64,000 bases of DNA. Source: Motiliproteus sp. Lineage in GTDB: Bacteria; Pseudomonadota; Gammaproteobacteria; Pseudomonadales; Balneatricaceae. Shown one piece after another: positions 53,301 through 64,000 of this stretch (within the stretch, counting starts at the first letter, position 1; each line of letters starts with the position of its first letter). The stretch covers positions 62,001-126,000 of the forward strand of contig JAPHRD010000119.1 of NCBI GenBank assembly GCA_026196225.1, given 5' to 3'. The notes beneath the pieces were generated by a model, which had not been told where the DNA came from, did no database searches, and was given only the letters and a program-made list of their open reading frames with translations. The translations under genes and the position numbers were made by a program.

Positions 53301-53906
53301 ACGCTGGGCTTGTACGTTACCGGCCACCCGATCGAAGAGTATGAACAAGAACTGCGCAAGTTTGTTCCTAATCGTTTGGTGGATCTAAAACCGGCGCCAC
53401 GTCAGACCCAAAAAATGGCGGGTCTGGTGGTTGATGTGCGCCTGCGCAAGACCAAGCGGGGAGACACCCTGGCCTTTGTCACCCTCGACGACCGCAGCGC
53501 TCGCATGGAAGTCACTCTGTTCGGGGATACCTACGAAGAGCATCGCGAACTTATTGCCGTAGACAAAGTATTAGTGGTCGAGGGAGAGGTATCCCACGAT
53601 GATTATTCTGGTTCTTTAAAAGTACGCGGTAACCGGATGCTGGATATTGCAGCAGCCCGACGCATTTTTGCGTCCCATTTAGAGTTGCAGCTCAATGCCG
53701 AGGATTCCAAATTGTTGGCGACTCTGCAGGGTTGGTTGGAAAGCCATCGCAGTGAAGGGGTTGCGGTGCGTATCCGTTATCAGCGTCCCGATGCTGTGGG
53801 GCTGGTACAGCTGGGCGAGCAGTGGCAGGTTCGAGTATCGGATGAGTTGTTGCTGGAACTACAGCGTTTGTACGGTAGCGAGCGTGTAAAGCTGGTTTAT
53901 AGCTGA
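50400..53906 (+). CDS. dnaE: DNA polymerase III alpha subunit
   Basis: A 1168-residue replicative polymerase. It has an N-terminal PHP domain (FVHLRTHSEYSVVDGL), a polymerase core with the catalytic aspartates in MPDFDIDFCMENRD and GPGRGSGAGSLVAY, helix-hairpin-helix regions, an OB-fold near 990-1075 (MAGLVVDVRLRKTKRGDTLA) and a C-terminal tau-binding part. The length matches gammaproteobacterial DnaE. It stands in the usual rnhB-dnaE-accA order, with a small TPR gene inserted before accA. Confidence 0.98.
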   Translation: MNADATPGFVHLRTHSEYSVVDGLVRVKELAKTASEQSMPAVALTDQVNFYALIKFYQAALDAGVKPICGADMWLENRVDADEAATRMTLLVMDRHGYRNLTELIARAYQEGQGLQPEKAILKAEWIAEKSEGLIALSGAKEGEIGQALLSGKQDEAEKLLQEWQSVFPDRFYLEIQRTGRANDEENLHASLALASSHGCPVVATNEVMFMRADDFDAHEARVCINQGRVLDDPRRPKDYSAEQYFRSADEMRALFSDIPEALANTLEIAKRCNIEIELGKYYLPAYPIPEDMTMDEFFIEISEKGLEERLEKILDRNDPEYAEKRKPYEERLKFELDIIIEMGFPGYFLIVMDFIQWSKDNGIPVGPGRGSGAGSLVAYVQKITDLDPLEYDLLFERFLNPERVSMPDFDIDFCMENRDQVIDYVAETYGRDAVSQIITFGTMAAKAVVRDVARVQGKPFGMADKLSKLIPFEIGMTLNKAVEQEQALREFIDGSDEVQDIMEMAYKLEGVTRGVGKHAGGVVIAPTRLTDFAPLFCDEFGGGLVTQFDKNDVEAAGLVKFDFLGLRTLTIIDWALKTIHRQQEKLDEAPLDINAIDLEEAPVYEMLKRGDTTAVFQLESSGMKDLMKRLLPSRFEDIVALVALFRPGPLQSGMVDDFINRKHGRAKLSYPHPDYEYMPLQPVLEPTYGVVLYQEQVMQIAQVMAGYSLGGADMLRRAMGKKKPEEMAKQRAIFLEGCEGQGIDLDLAGNIFDLVEKFAGYGFNKSHSAAYALVSYQTAWLKNYYPAPFMAAVMSSDMQNTDKVVIFIEECRTMGLPLVLPDVNSGEFMFAVNDAGEIVYGLGAVKGVGEGPIEAIVQARQEDGPFTDLFDFCDRVGVKNINKRVLEALVRCGALDNIGPSRAVLMQAIPDAVKAADQNARNQDSGIGDLFGSIVDSGPAQDSDVYETYRGVHELTPKEQLRGEKETLGLYVTGHPIEEYEQELRKFVPNRLVDLKPAPRQTQKMAGLVVDVRLRKTKRGDTLAFVTLDDRSARMEVTLFGDTYEEHRELIAVDKVLVVEGEVSHDDYSGSLKVRGNRMLDIAAARRIFASHLELQLNAEDSKLLATLQGWLESHRSEGVAVRIRYQRPDAVGLVQLGEQWQVRVSDELLLELQRLYGSERVKLVYS

Positions 53907-54049
53907 TCTCTGCGCCGATAAACGGCTTGACTATACTAAGAGTTGTGTCTAGATGTGATTAGACGTGCCGATCGGCGCTGAAAAGGAGAGATGTTCGAGC
54001 CGTAACAATCTAACACCGGGGGGAGTCGTTAAAACAGGAGGACTTCCCT

Positions 54050-54625
54050 ATGAAGCTACTTGTATCCTGCCTACTCATTTTGTCTCTTTCTTCCACCCTT
54101 GGCTGGGCTGGCAAACTGCCTTTTCAGCTTGAACCGGTAGATTCTCGTCAGCAACAGTTTAATTCGCTGTTTTTGGAATTGCGTTATGCCCCTGATCAAC
54201 CCCGCGCCGTAGCGGTCGAGAGGAAGATCTGGATGCTTTGGCTGCAGTCTGGAAACCAGCAAATCGACCAGTTGATGAAAGACGCCATGGATGCTCGGCG
54301 TTGGTATGACTTTGATCGGGCGCTGGATTTACTAGATCAGGTGGTGGCCTTGGACCCAAAATATCCTGAAGCCTGGAATCAGCGTGCTATTGTCCATTTC
54401 TTCCGTGGCGATCATCATCAGTCGTTAGTGGATATCTCGAAAGCCCTAGAGCTGGAACCGCGGCATTTTGGTGCCTTGGCGGGTCGTGGTGTTATCCGCT
54501 TGCAACAGGGCAAAGCGGCACTAGCCTTCCAGAATATTAAGGCGGCAATGCAATATCATCCCTATCTTCAGGAGCGACAGTTGTTCCCGGTGTTGATGAA
54601 GCAATCCGAGATTTTGGCACCCTAA
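54050..54625 (+). CDS. Secreted tetratricopeptide repeat protein
   Basis: A 191-residue protein with a signal peptide (MKLLVSCLLILSLSSTLGWA) and at least two TPR units at about residues 85-155 (RALDLLDQVVALDPKYPEAW, QSLVDISKALELEPRHFGAL). It has a clear GGAGG before ATG 54050. A periplasmic scaffold role is inferred; its partners are unknown. It sits between dnaE and accA, with gaps of 143 and 191 bases, so it is probably its own transcript. Confidence 0.85.
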   Translation: MKLLVSCLLILSLSSTLGWAGKLPFQLEPVDSRQQQFNSLFLELRYAPDQPRAVAVERKIWMLWLQSGNQQIDQLMKDAMDARRWYDFDRALDLLDQVVALDPKYPEAWNQRAIVHFFRGDHHQSLVDISKALELEPRHFGALAGRGVIRLQQGKAALAFQNIKAAMQYHPYLQERQLFPVLMKQSEILAP

Positions 54626-54816
54626 GGCTGGTCTGTTGATAGTGCCTGTTTTTGCCAGCTATCTCCAGGACTGATCCTCGCTTTAAGGGGGGATTACGAG
54701 GCTAATTTAGCCTTTGTACGACTGGTAACCCTGTGGCTGAAAGGTTACACTTCGCCATTAATTTTTTCCGGTAGGGTCCGGGAAAATCGAGCTCTAGGAC
54801 TCGGAAGCGAAGGTAT

Positions 54817-55767
54817 ATGAACCCCAATTATCTGGATTTTGAACAGCCCATTGCCGAGCTGGAAGCGAAGATTGAAGAGCTTCGTTTAGTCGGTGAAGAC
54901 AGCGAGGTCAATATCAATGATGAGATCGAGCGTCTGCAAGAGAAAAACATTGCCCTGACAGAACAGGTTTTCAGTGACCTATCTGCCTGGCAGGTGGCTC
55001 AGGTTGCACGCCATCCGCTGCGTCCTTACACACTGGACTATGCCGATCTTATTTTCGAGGACTTTGACGAGCTACACGGTGATCGTCACTTCTCTGATGA
55101 TAGCGCCATGGTTGGTGGGATCGCCCGATTGGAAGGTGAGCCTGTGATGGTGATTGGCCATCAGAAGGGTCGTGAAGTAAAAGAGAAGGTTAAGCGTAAT
55201 TTTGGAATGCCGAGGCCTGAAGGCTACCGCAAGGCTTGCCGCCTGATGGAGATGGCTGAGCGTTTCAATCTTCCTGTTATGACCTTTATCGATACTCCAG
55301 GGGCCTATCCTGGAATCGATGCCGAAGAGCGTGGCCAGAGTGAGGCTATTGCCTATAACCTGGCGGTGATGTCACGGTTGAAGACGCCAATTATTTCTAC
55401 AGTTGTGGGCGAAGGTGGTTCCGGTGGTGCATTGGCGATCGGTGTTTGCGATGAGCTGATGATGCTGCAATATTCTACCTATTCCGTTATCTCTCCCGAA
55501 GGTTGTGCTTCTATCCTTTGGAAAAGTGCCGAAAAGGCTTCAGATGCTGCCAAGGCGATGGGAATTACGTCAGAACGACTGCACGAATTAGGTTTGGTAG
55601 ATAAAGTGATCTCCGAACCCCTGGGTGGTGCTCACCGAGATTCCGAGCTGATGGCTGCGAGTATCAAGAAGCAGTTGGTAGATTCGCTTCAACGTCTGCA
55701 GTCTCTGTCTGTTGAAACCCTGATGCAGCAGCGCTATCAGCGCCTGATGTCTTACGGCATTAGCTGA
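54817..55767 (+). CDS. accA: Acetyl-CoA carboxylase carboxyltransferase subunit alpha
   Basis: A 316-residue subunit that with AccD transfers the carboxyl group from biotin to acetyl-CoA. It begins [20 protein letters not shown], and has family motifs [40 protein letters not shown] and [12 protein letters not shown]. It lies in its usual place before tilS. A GC-rich hairpin (55775-55796) without a U-tract lies between them. Confidence 0.98.
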   Translation: MNPNYLDFEQPIAELEAKIEELRLVGEDSEVNINDEIERLQEKNIALTEQVFSDLSAWQVAQVARHPLRPYTLDYADLIFEDFDELHGDRHFSDDSAMVGGIARLEGEPVMVIGHQKGREVKEKVKRNFGMPRPEGYRKACRLMEMAERFNLPVMTFIDTPGAYPGIDAEERGQSEAIAYNLAVMSRLKTPIISTVVGEGGSGGALAIGVCDELMMLQYSTYSVISPEGCASILWKSAEKASDAAKAMGITSERLHELGLVDKVISEPLGGAHRDSELMAASIKKQLVDSLQRLQSLSVETLMQQRYQRLMSYGIS

Positions 55768-55802
55768 TCTTTATAGCCCCGCCTGAGGGTGGGGCTAATC
55801 TT

Positions 55803-57122
55803 ATGTCTCCCTCTGCTGATTTTCTGCTCGAGCAACTGTCAGCACATCGTTCTGTCAATCGTTGGTTCGTGGCCCTAAGTGGTGGATTAGATTCCACGGC
55901 GTTATTGCATCTGGCGATCGCGGCGGGATTGTCTAAAAGTCGTCAGCTTCAGGCTATCCATATTCATCACGGTATGCAGTCAGAAGCGGATGATTGGGAA
56001 GCGCATTGCCAACAGCTGTGCCAACGCTTGCAGGTGCCGTTGATAGTTCACCATGTTGAAGTGGCTTCTGGTGCCAGTGCAGAGGCGATGGCCCGACAGG
56101 CCCGTTACCAAGCGTTCGAGCAGATCCTTGGGCCGGGGGATGGTTTGCTGATGGCTCATCACTTGGATGATCAGGCGGAAACTCTATTATTGCGAATGTT
56201 ACGGGGTAGCGGTCCACGAGGGTTGGCGGCGATTCCGCAAGAGCGCGCGTTGGGTGAGGCTTTGCTGTTCCGACCGTTGTTGTCACTAACGCGACAGCAA
56301 CTGTTGGATTATGCCTGTCAACATGAGTTGGACTGGTGTGAAGATCCTTCCAATCAGTCAGAAGATTACGACCGTAATTTTCTTCGCCATCAGGTCATGC
56401 CTGTGCTGACAGAGCGCTGGCCCCGAGTTGCAACCTCTTTTGCACAGTCGGCGACGTATTGTGCAGAATCAGATCGACTCAATCAGCAGTTGGCTGAGCT
56501 GGATCTGCAGGCCCATGGTGATGGTGAGTCCCTGCAATGTCAGTCGTTATCGCAATTGAGCGAAGAGCGGCAGCGCAATCTGTTGCGTTATTGGTTGGGC
56601 AGGCAGGGAGCTTCATTGCCTTCCATCTCTGTGTTGATGCGGATCATCGAAGAGCTGTTGCCAGCGCGGGATGATGCTCAGCCCTTGGTGGCTTGGGCGG
56701 ATGTGGAGGTCCGGCGTTTTCAGGGAGCCATTTATTTAACATCTGCTCGCTGGCAAGTGCCCGAGTCGATCATCCCTTGGCAAATCGACAGTACCCAAAA
56801 GTTTGAATTTGGTCGTTTGTCGACGCAATCGACAAAAGGGGAGGGGTTGGCGTTAAAATATCTGGCCGATGTGGAGATTCGTTTCCGTCGAGGGGGTGAG
56901 CGCATCAAGCCTGTAGGTCAGAAAAATACCAGAGCGTTGAAAAAGCTGTTACAGGAGTCTCAAATTCCACCCTGGCGCAGGTCTCAGCTGCCGCTTATTT
57001 ATGTGGCCGGCGAGCTGGTGGCAGTGGCTGGTCTGTGGATTGCGGACGGTTATCAGGCCTTACCGGACGAAGCTGGAATAAAGTTTTGCTGGGAGTCGTT
57101 TTTTTACGTCGATCATGATTGA
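55803..57122 (+). CDS. tilS: tRNA(Ile)-lysidine synthase
   Basis: A 439-residue enzyme that modifies C34 of the CAU anticodon tRNA(Ile) to lysidine. The PP-loop is ALSGGLDSTALLHLA near residue 25, followed by HIHHGMQSEADDWEAHCQ and AHHLDDQAETLLLRMLRGSG. C-terminal TilS domains are present (EIRFRRGGERIKPVGQKNTR). It follows accA and precedes pyrG. Confidence 0.95.
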   Translation: MSPSADFLLEQLSAHRSVNRWFVALSGGLDSTALLHLAIAAGLSKSRQLQAIHIHHGMQSEADDWEAHCQQLCQRLQVPLIVHHVEVASGASAEAMARQARYQAFEQILGPGDGLLMAHHLDDQAETLLLRMLRGSGPRGLAAIPQERALGEALLFRPLLSLTRQQLLDYACQHELDWCEDPSNQSEDYDRNFLRHQVMPVLTERWPRVATSFAQSATYCAESDRLNQQLAELDLQAHGDGESLQCQSLSQLSEERQRNLLRYWLGRQGASLPSISVLMRIIEELLPARDDAQPLVAWADVEVRRFQGAIYLTSARWQVPESIIPWQIDSTQKFEFGRLSTQSTKGEGLALKYLADVEIRFRRGGERIKPVGQKNTRALKKLLQESQIPPWRRSQLPLIYVAGELVAVAGLWIADGYQALPDEAGIKFCWESFFYVDHD

Positions 57123-57151
57123 GGCACTAGACCTTATCTGCTACTCTGTAG

Positions 57152-58843
<1,692 letters not shown>

Positions 58844-58853
58844 TGATTGAGTA

Positions 58854-58882
58854 ACAGCCAGAATTTCTGGCTGTTTTTGTTT
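58854..58882 (+). terminator. Intrinsic terminator of pyrG
   Basis: ACAGCCAG (58854-58861) pairs with CTGGCTGT (58867-58874) with a five-base loop, followed by TTTTGTTTCT. Confidence 0.88.
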
Positions 58883-58949
58883 CTGAGCGCGGTTTCTTAC
58901 CATTGGGTCTGGACAACGTCAGAGGCAAACGGAATTTAAAATTGTTTGA

Positions 58950-60263
<1,314 letters not shown>

Positions 60264-60320
60264 TTTAATGCTGATCTGTTGATTCCAGGCCAGCGTTACG
60301 CTGAAATGGAATTATCTATC

Positions 60321-60345
60321 AAGGGGAGCCTAGCTCCCCTTTTTT
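60321..60345 (+). terminator. Intrinsic terminator of eno
   Basis: AAGGGGAGC (60321-60329) pairs with GCTCCCCTT (60333-60341), followed by TTTT. Confidence 0.92.
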
Positions 60346-60401
60346 GATCGCCGCCGACAGGGCACAATACCCTGTACATTCATCGAACTTAAGGATCACC
60401 C

Positions 60402-60686
60402 ATGCGCTGGTTGCTGGCCCTGTTGGTCATGCTTTTTCTAGGCCTCCAGTACCGTTTATGGCTGGGTGAGGGCAGTTTGCCTTCGGTCTGGGCGTTGCAA
60501 TCGACCATTGACCGGCAGCAGTTGGAGATCGAGAAACTGCAGCTGAGAAATCAGTCGTTAAAAGCGGAAGTGGATGATCTTAAGCAGGGGATCTCTGCCC
60601 TGGAGGAGCGTGCCCGTAGTGAAATGGGCATGATTCGTAAGGGAGAGACCTTCTTCCTGTTACCGGAAGAAAAGAAAGGCAAATGA
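60402..60686 (+). CDS. ftsB: Cell division protein FtsB
   Basis: A 94-residue bitopic membrane protein of the divisome (FtsQLB). It has one N-terminal helix (MRWLLALLVMLFLGLQYRLW), a periplasmic leucine-zipper coiled coil (about 34-72) and the conserved GMIRKGETFFLL. It overlaps truD by four bases (ATGA). In most relatives ispD and ispF lie between these two genes; here they are absent. Confidence 0.94.
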   Translation: MRWLLALLVMLFLGLQYRLWLGEGSLPSVWALQSTIDRQQLEIEKLQLRNQSLKAEVDDLKQGISALEERARSEMGMIRKGETFFLLPEEKKGK

Positions 60687-61753
60687 GCACAGTGACCTTC
60701 AATATCGATTTTCCCCGTTTCCATGGAGCCCCTCCCTGTCAGGGTGTTATTCGATCTGTTCCGGAAGACTTTCAGGTGGATGAACTGCTGGGATTTGAAC
60801 CCAGCGGTGAAGGTGAACATCAGTTTTTGCATATTCGTAAGCGCGGCGACAACACTCAGTGGCTGGCGAAACAGCTGGCCCGTTTGGCAGAGGTTAAACC
60901 TCAGGATGTAGGCTATGCCGGGCTTAAGGATCGTCATGCGCTTACCAGCCAATGGTTCAGCATCTGGATGCCCGGTAGATCAGATGTGAATTGGCAGCAG
61001 ATTTGTGGAGAATCGGTAGAGTTGCTGCGAGTCGAACGTCATCATCGCAAACTCAAGCGGGGGACCCATCTGGGTAATCGCTTCAAAATCACCCTTCGGC
61101 AGCTGTCTGGAGATGTAGCACAGATTGAAGAGCGATTAAATCTCATTGTCCGTGCCGGTGTACCCAATTACTACGGTGAACAGCGATTCGGAATAGAGGC
61201 GGGTAATCTGGATCAGGCTGATAGCTTACTGACGGGGAAGATCCGAGTTAAAGATCGTCAACGTCGTGGTCTATACCTCTCAGCGGCGCGTTCACTGTTG
61301 TTTAACGAGGTTGTTGCAGAACGCATTGAACGAGGCTGTTTCGATCGTCTGCTGGAAGGTGATCGGTTCATTGAAGACGGTACCAGCAATCTTTCTAAAA
61401 TTACCGAAAAAGGGCAATTGGAACAGCAGCTTGAGTCATTGGGTCTGCATCCCTCTGCTCCTCTTTTTGGTCGAGGTCGGTCACAGGTTGAAGCACAGTC
61501 CTTGGCCCTTGAAACTGATATACTGTCGGCCAGGCAGAGCTGGTGTGATGGGTTGGAACGTGCCGGGCTGAAGTCGGAGCGGCGCAGTGTTCGGCTCAAA
61601 GCCGTGAATCTGAGGTGGCAATTCGTCGATGCAGATAGCCTAGAACTTAGTTTTGTACTACCGCCCGGCGCTTTCGCAACCAGTGTATTGCGGGAGATTT
61701 GTCAGTATCGGGTCGCCGAAAACAGCCAACATCCTAATGACACCGGTGGATAG
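60683..61753 (+). CDS. truD: tRNA pseudouridine(13) synthase TruD
   Basis: A 356-residue pseudouridine synthase for U13 of tRNA(Glu). The catalytic Asp lies in [20 protein letters not shown], and the TRUD insertion domain follows ([20 protein letters not shown]). The C-terminal [17 protein letters not shown] is conserved. It begins within the ftsB stop and is followed by surE after 17 bases. Confidence 0.96.
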   Translation: MSTVTFNIDFPRFHGAPPCQGVIRSVPEDFQVDELLGFEPSGEGEHQFLHIRKRGDNTQWLAKQLARLAEVKPQDVGYAGLKDRHALTSQWFSIWMPGRSDVNWQQICGESVELLRVERHHRKLKRGTHLGNRFKITLRQLSGDVAQIEERLNLIVRAGVPNYYGEQRFGIEAGNLDQADSLLTGKIRVKDRQRRGLYLSAARSLLFNEVVAERIERGCFDRLLEGDRFIEDGTSNLSKITEKGQLEQQLESLGLHPSAPLFGRGRSQVEAQSLALETDILSARQSWCDGLERAGLKSERRSVRLKAVNLRWQFVDADSLELSFVLPPGAFATSVLREICQYRVAENSQHPNDTGG

Positions 61754-61770
61754 GCAGCAAAAATATAATT

Positions 61771-62514
61771 ATGAGTATCCTGATTTCTAATGATGATGGC
61801 GTACATGCCATCGGCCTCAATCTACTGGCCACCGAGTTGGCAAAAGTGGCTGAAATCTGCGTGGTGGCCCCCGATCGCGATCGCAGTGGTGCCAGCAATT
61901 CACTGACCCTGGACCGTCCGCTGGAGCACCATCGTCTGGGCAACGGCTTTTACAGTATCAATGGAACACCCACCGATTGCGTCCACTTGGGTATCTCTGG
62001 TCTGTTCGATCACCAACCGCGGATGGTCGTTGCAGGTATCAACCGAGGGGCGAACTTAGGGGATGATGTGCTCTATTCCGGCACTGTTGCGGCGGCGATG
62101 GAGGGGCGATATCTTCAGCGACCTGCGATGGCAATATCGCTAGTGGGGAACAATCATTATGCCACAGCAGCGGAGATCACCCGGCAGCTGATCAGCGATG
62201 TTAATCATCTTAATTTGGCGCCACGAACGGTATTAAACGTCAACGTACCTGATCTGCCTATTGAAGAGATCAAAGGAATTCACATTACCCGCCTTGGTCA
62301 TCGCAATTTGGCGGCTCAGCCGGTTCGTTCTGTTGACCCCCGTGGCAAAGAGCGGTTTTGGATTGCCGCCGCCGGTGATGCTGAAGACAGTGGTCCCGGA
62401 ACCGATTTTTACGCAGTCCATGAGGGCTATGTTTCGATAACGCCTCTGCAGGCGGATATGACGCAGTATTCGGGATTCGATAATTTGGGATCCTGGTTAG
62501 AGGGTTTAGAGTGA
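61771..62514 (+). CDS. surE: 5'/3'-nucleotidase SurE
   Basis: A 247-residue metal-dependent nucleotidase of stationary-phase survival. It begins [20 protein letters not shown], where the metal-binding NDD is intact although HAIG replaces the more usual xAPG. Further conserved are [27 protein letters not shown] and [22 protein letters not shown] [20 protein letters not shown]. Its stop overlaps the pcm GTG start. Confidence 0.95.
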   Translation: MSILISNDDGVHAIGLNLLATELAKVAEICVVAPDRDRSGASNSLTLDRPLEHHRLGNGFYSINGTPTDCVHLGISGLFDHQPRMVVAGINRGANLGDDVLYSGTVAAAMEGRYLQRPAMAISLVGNNHYATAAEITRQLISDVNHLNLAPRTVLNVNVPDLPIEEIKGIHITRLGHRNLAAQPVRSVDPRGKERFWIAAAGDAEDSGPGTDFYAVHEGYVSITPLQADMTQYSGFDNLGSWLEGLE

Positions 62515-63176
62515 GCACGATTTCTGTACAGGGTATTGGCATGACCTCCCGCCGAACCCGTGAGCGGTTGATTAGCCGTCTGGCGCAGTCTGGTATCAAA
62601 GATCAGCGGGTTCTTGATGTGATGCGAGAAATGCCACGTCATCTGTTTGTGGACGAGGCGTTGTCTCATCGGGCCTACGAAGATACTGCTTTGCCTATCG
62701 GCTATAACCAGACCATCTCCCAGCCCTATATTGTCGCCAAGATGACCGAAGCTTTGTTGGATGGTGGTGAACTACAACGGGTACTGGAGATCGGCACCGG
62801 ATCGGGCTATCAGACCGCAGTGTTGGCGCTGTTGGTCAAACGGATCTTCAGTGTGGAGCGCATTCTGCCGCTGCAGGAGAAGGGACGCTCGCTGATTAGC
62901 AAGTTGGGCATGCACAATGTTCAGTTTAAACACGCCGACGGCGGTTTTGGTTGGCCTGAAAAGGGTCCCTTTGACGGCATTATCTGTGCCGCAGCTCCAG
63001 AACAGATCCCGCCAGAGTTGTTTGAACAGTTGGCTATCGGCGGCCGCTTAATCATACCTGTTGGGGGAGCCACCCAGCAGCTGCGGTTGGTGGTTAGGCA
63101 ATCGGAAACTGAATACATACAATCGGTGCTGGAAGGAGTCAAATTTGTGCCGATGTTAAGTGGTTCCATTCGTTAG
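62511..63176 (+). CDS. pcm: Protein-L-isoaspartate O-methyltransferase
   Basis: A 221-residue SAM-dependent methyltransferase repairing isoaspartyl residues. It has the family start [17 protein letters not shown], the SAM site [18 protein letters not shown] and the conserved [20 protein letters not shown]. The start is GTG 62511, coupled with surE (GTGA). The next gene is the DUF368 gene rather than nlpD-rpoS directly. Confidence 0.96.
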   Translation: MSTISVQGIGMTSRRTRERLISRLAQSGIKDQRVLDVMREMPRHLFVDEALSHRAYEDTALPIGYNQTISQPYIVAKMTEALLDGGELQRVLEIGTGSGYQTAVLALLVKRIFSVERILPLQEKGRSLISKLGMHNVQFKHADGGFGWPEKGPFDGIICAAAPEQIPPELFEQLAIGGRLIIPVGGATQQLRLVVRQSETEYIQSVLEGVKFVPMLSGSIR

Positions 63177-63191
63177 TGATTAAAGGGAAGC

Positions 63192-64000
63192 GTGTTTGTG
63201 AGGACGACTAAGGATTGGATCTACCTGTGGTTGCGCGGTGTTGCGATGGGGGCTGCAGATGCAGTGCCGGGGGTGTCCGGCGGTACGGTCGCATTTATTA
63301 CCGGTATTTATGAAGAGTTGCTGGAATCGATTCGTTCGGTCAATCCCAGTGCAGTCAAAGTATTGTTTTCTCAGGGGATCAAGGCTTTCTGGAACCATAT
63401 TAACGGCACCTTCCTGGTGGTGTTGCTGTTCGGTATTCTCGGTAGTTTAGCCACCATTGCCCGTGTAGTTATCTACTTGCTGGAGACCTACCCAACTATG
63501 TTATGGGCGTTCTTCTTCGGATTGATACTCTCGTCATCGATATGGATGCTAGGGCAGGTCAAGCAGTGGGATAGCAATAAGGTATTGATGCTGTTTTTCG
63601 GTGCTGTCGTAGCTTATATGTTGACCATGATCAGCCCGGTGCAGGCTGAGATCACTAAATTATCGGTGGTGTTGGCAGGTGCTATCGCCATCTGTGCAAT
63701 GATCCTTCCCGGTATCTCTGGAAGCTTTATTCTGCTGCTGATGGGGATGTACGCGCCGATTATGGGGGCGATCAAAGGTTTTGAAGTGGATATCCTTGGT
63801 CTGTTTATGTTTGGCTGCCTGGTCGGGCTGTTGAGCTTTTCTCATCTTCTTTCCTGGATGTTTCGTCACTATCATGACCTTACCGTAGCTCTGTTAACCG
63901 GCTTTATGATCGGGTCGCTGAATAAGGTATGGCCCTGGAAATTTACCACCTCCTACCGTATCAATAGTCATGGAGATCAGGTGCCGTTGGTACAGGATAA
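63192..64000 (+). CDS. DUF368 family polytopic membrane protein (probable polyprenyl-phosphate flippase, PopT type), 3' end outside window
   Basis: The open frame from GTG 63192 (AGGGAAG just upstream) runs to the window edge, about 269 codons. The N-terminal signature GVAMGAADAVPGVSGGTVAF is diagnostic of DUF368, repeated in related form as AMILPGISGSFILLLMGMY, with about eight helices visible. DUF368 proteins have recently been linked to recycling of undecaprenyl phosphate across the membrane. This assignment is from family knowledge; the first codons could also start at GTG 63198. Confidence 0.88.
   Translation, partial: MFVRTTKDWIYLWLRGVAMGAADAVPGVSGGTVAFITGIYEELLESIRSVNPSAVKVLFSQGIKAFWNHINGTFLVVLLFGILGSLATIARVVIYLLETYPTMLWAFFFGLILSSSIWMLGQVKQWDSNKVLMLFFGAVVAYMLTMISPVQAEITKLSVVLAGAIAICAMILPGISGSFILLLMGMYAPIMGAIKGFEVDILGLFMFGCLVGLLSFSHLLSWMFRHYHDLTVALLTGFMIGSLNKVWPWKFTTSYRINSHGDQVPLVQD

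Noticed and set aside
52527-53348. 273-codon minus-strand frame inside dnaE
   Set aside because: It is antisense to conserved DnaE polymerase sequence, with no ribosome site and no family resemblance.

Overview
The window looks like chromosome of a marine-type gammaproteobacterium, most like Oceanospirillales or Pseudomonas relatives. The evidence is gene order: rpsB-tsf-pyrH-frr-uppS-cdsA-rseP-bamA-skp-lpxD-fabZ-lpxA-lpxB-rnhB-dnaE-accA-tilS-pyrG-eno-ftsB-truD-surE-pcm, glnD-dapC-dapD, and a narK, kinase, nirBD, nitrate reductase block as in Pseudomonas. I cannot name a genus. I see no insertion sequence, prophage, CRISPR array, tRNA or rRNA.

Positions 1-19,650 (all minus strand) are a nitrate assimilation island. 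In transcription order it holds nasT (ANTAR antiterminator), nrtA-nrtB-nrtC (nitrate ABC importer), a small membrane protein, narK (MFS nitrate transporter), a fused PP2C phosphatase/Ser-Thr kinase, nirB-nirD (NADH nitrite reductase), a NarB-size nitrate reductase paired with a four-cluster ferredoxin/DmsC-like membrane protein, and then an NADH-type flavoprotein plus a second nitrate reductase (cut by the window edge). Four sigma-54 type promoters (GG-N10-GC) with NtrC-like palindromes upstream precede nirB, narK, nrtA and nasT. This suggests that nitrogen limitation (NtrC) and nitrate (NasT) act in series. The nrtA leader has two hexaloop hairpins with A1/G4, the second sharing bases with an intrinsic terminator. 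This is the arrangement expected for ANTAR antitermination.

Positions 19,800-30,550 are mixed signalling and housekeeping genes: an HD-GYP protein, a DUF1223 protein, two small membrane-anchored proteins, a chemoreceptor with a CxxCH heme-c motif, the ybbA-ybbP/tesA group and a DUF2325 protein under a likely Fur-repressed promoter. The gap at 21,934-22,343 encodes, on the minus strand, what looks like a CsrA-sequestering small RNA of the CsrB/RsmY/RsmZ type. It has a strong promoter, several hairpins with GGA in the loop and an intrinsic terminator.

Positions 30,700-37,100 (minus) hold dapD, an ArsC/Spx-like gene, dapC, glnD and map. Positions 37,377-64,000 (plus) are the translation, envelope and lipid A housekeeping run, ending in a truncated DUF368 gene. 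Three genes of the MEP isoprenoid pathway that normally sit in this run are missing from their places: dxr between cdsA and rseP, and ispD-ispF between ftsB and truD. This hints at relocation of the MEP genes or use of the mevalonate pathway.
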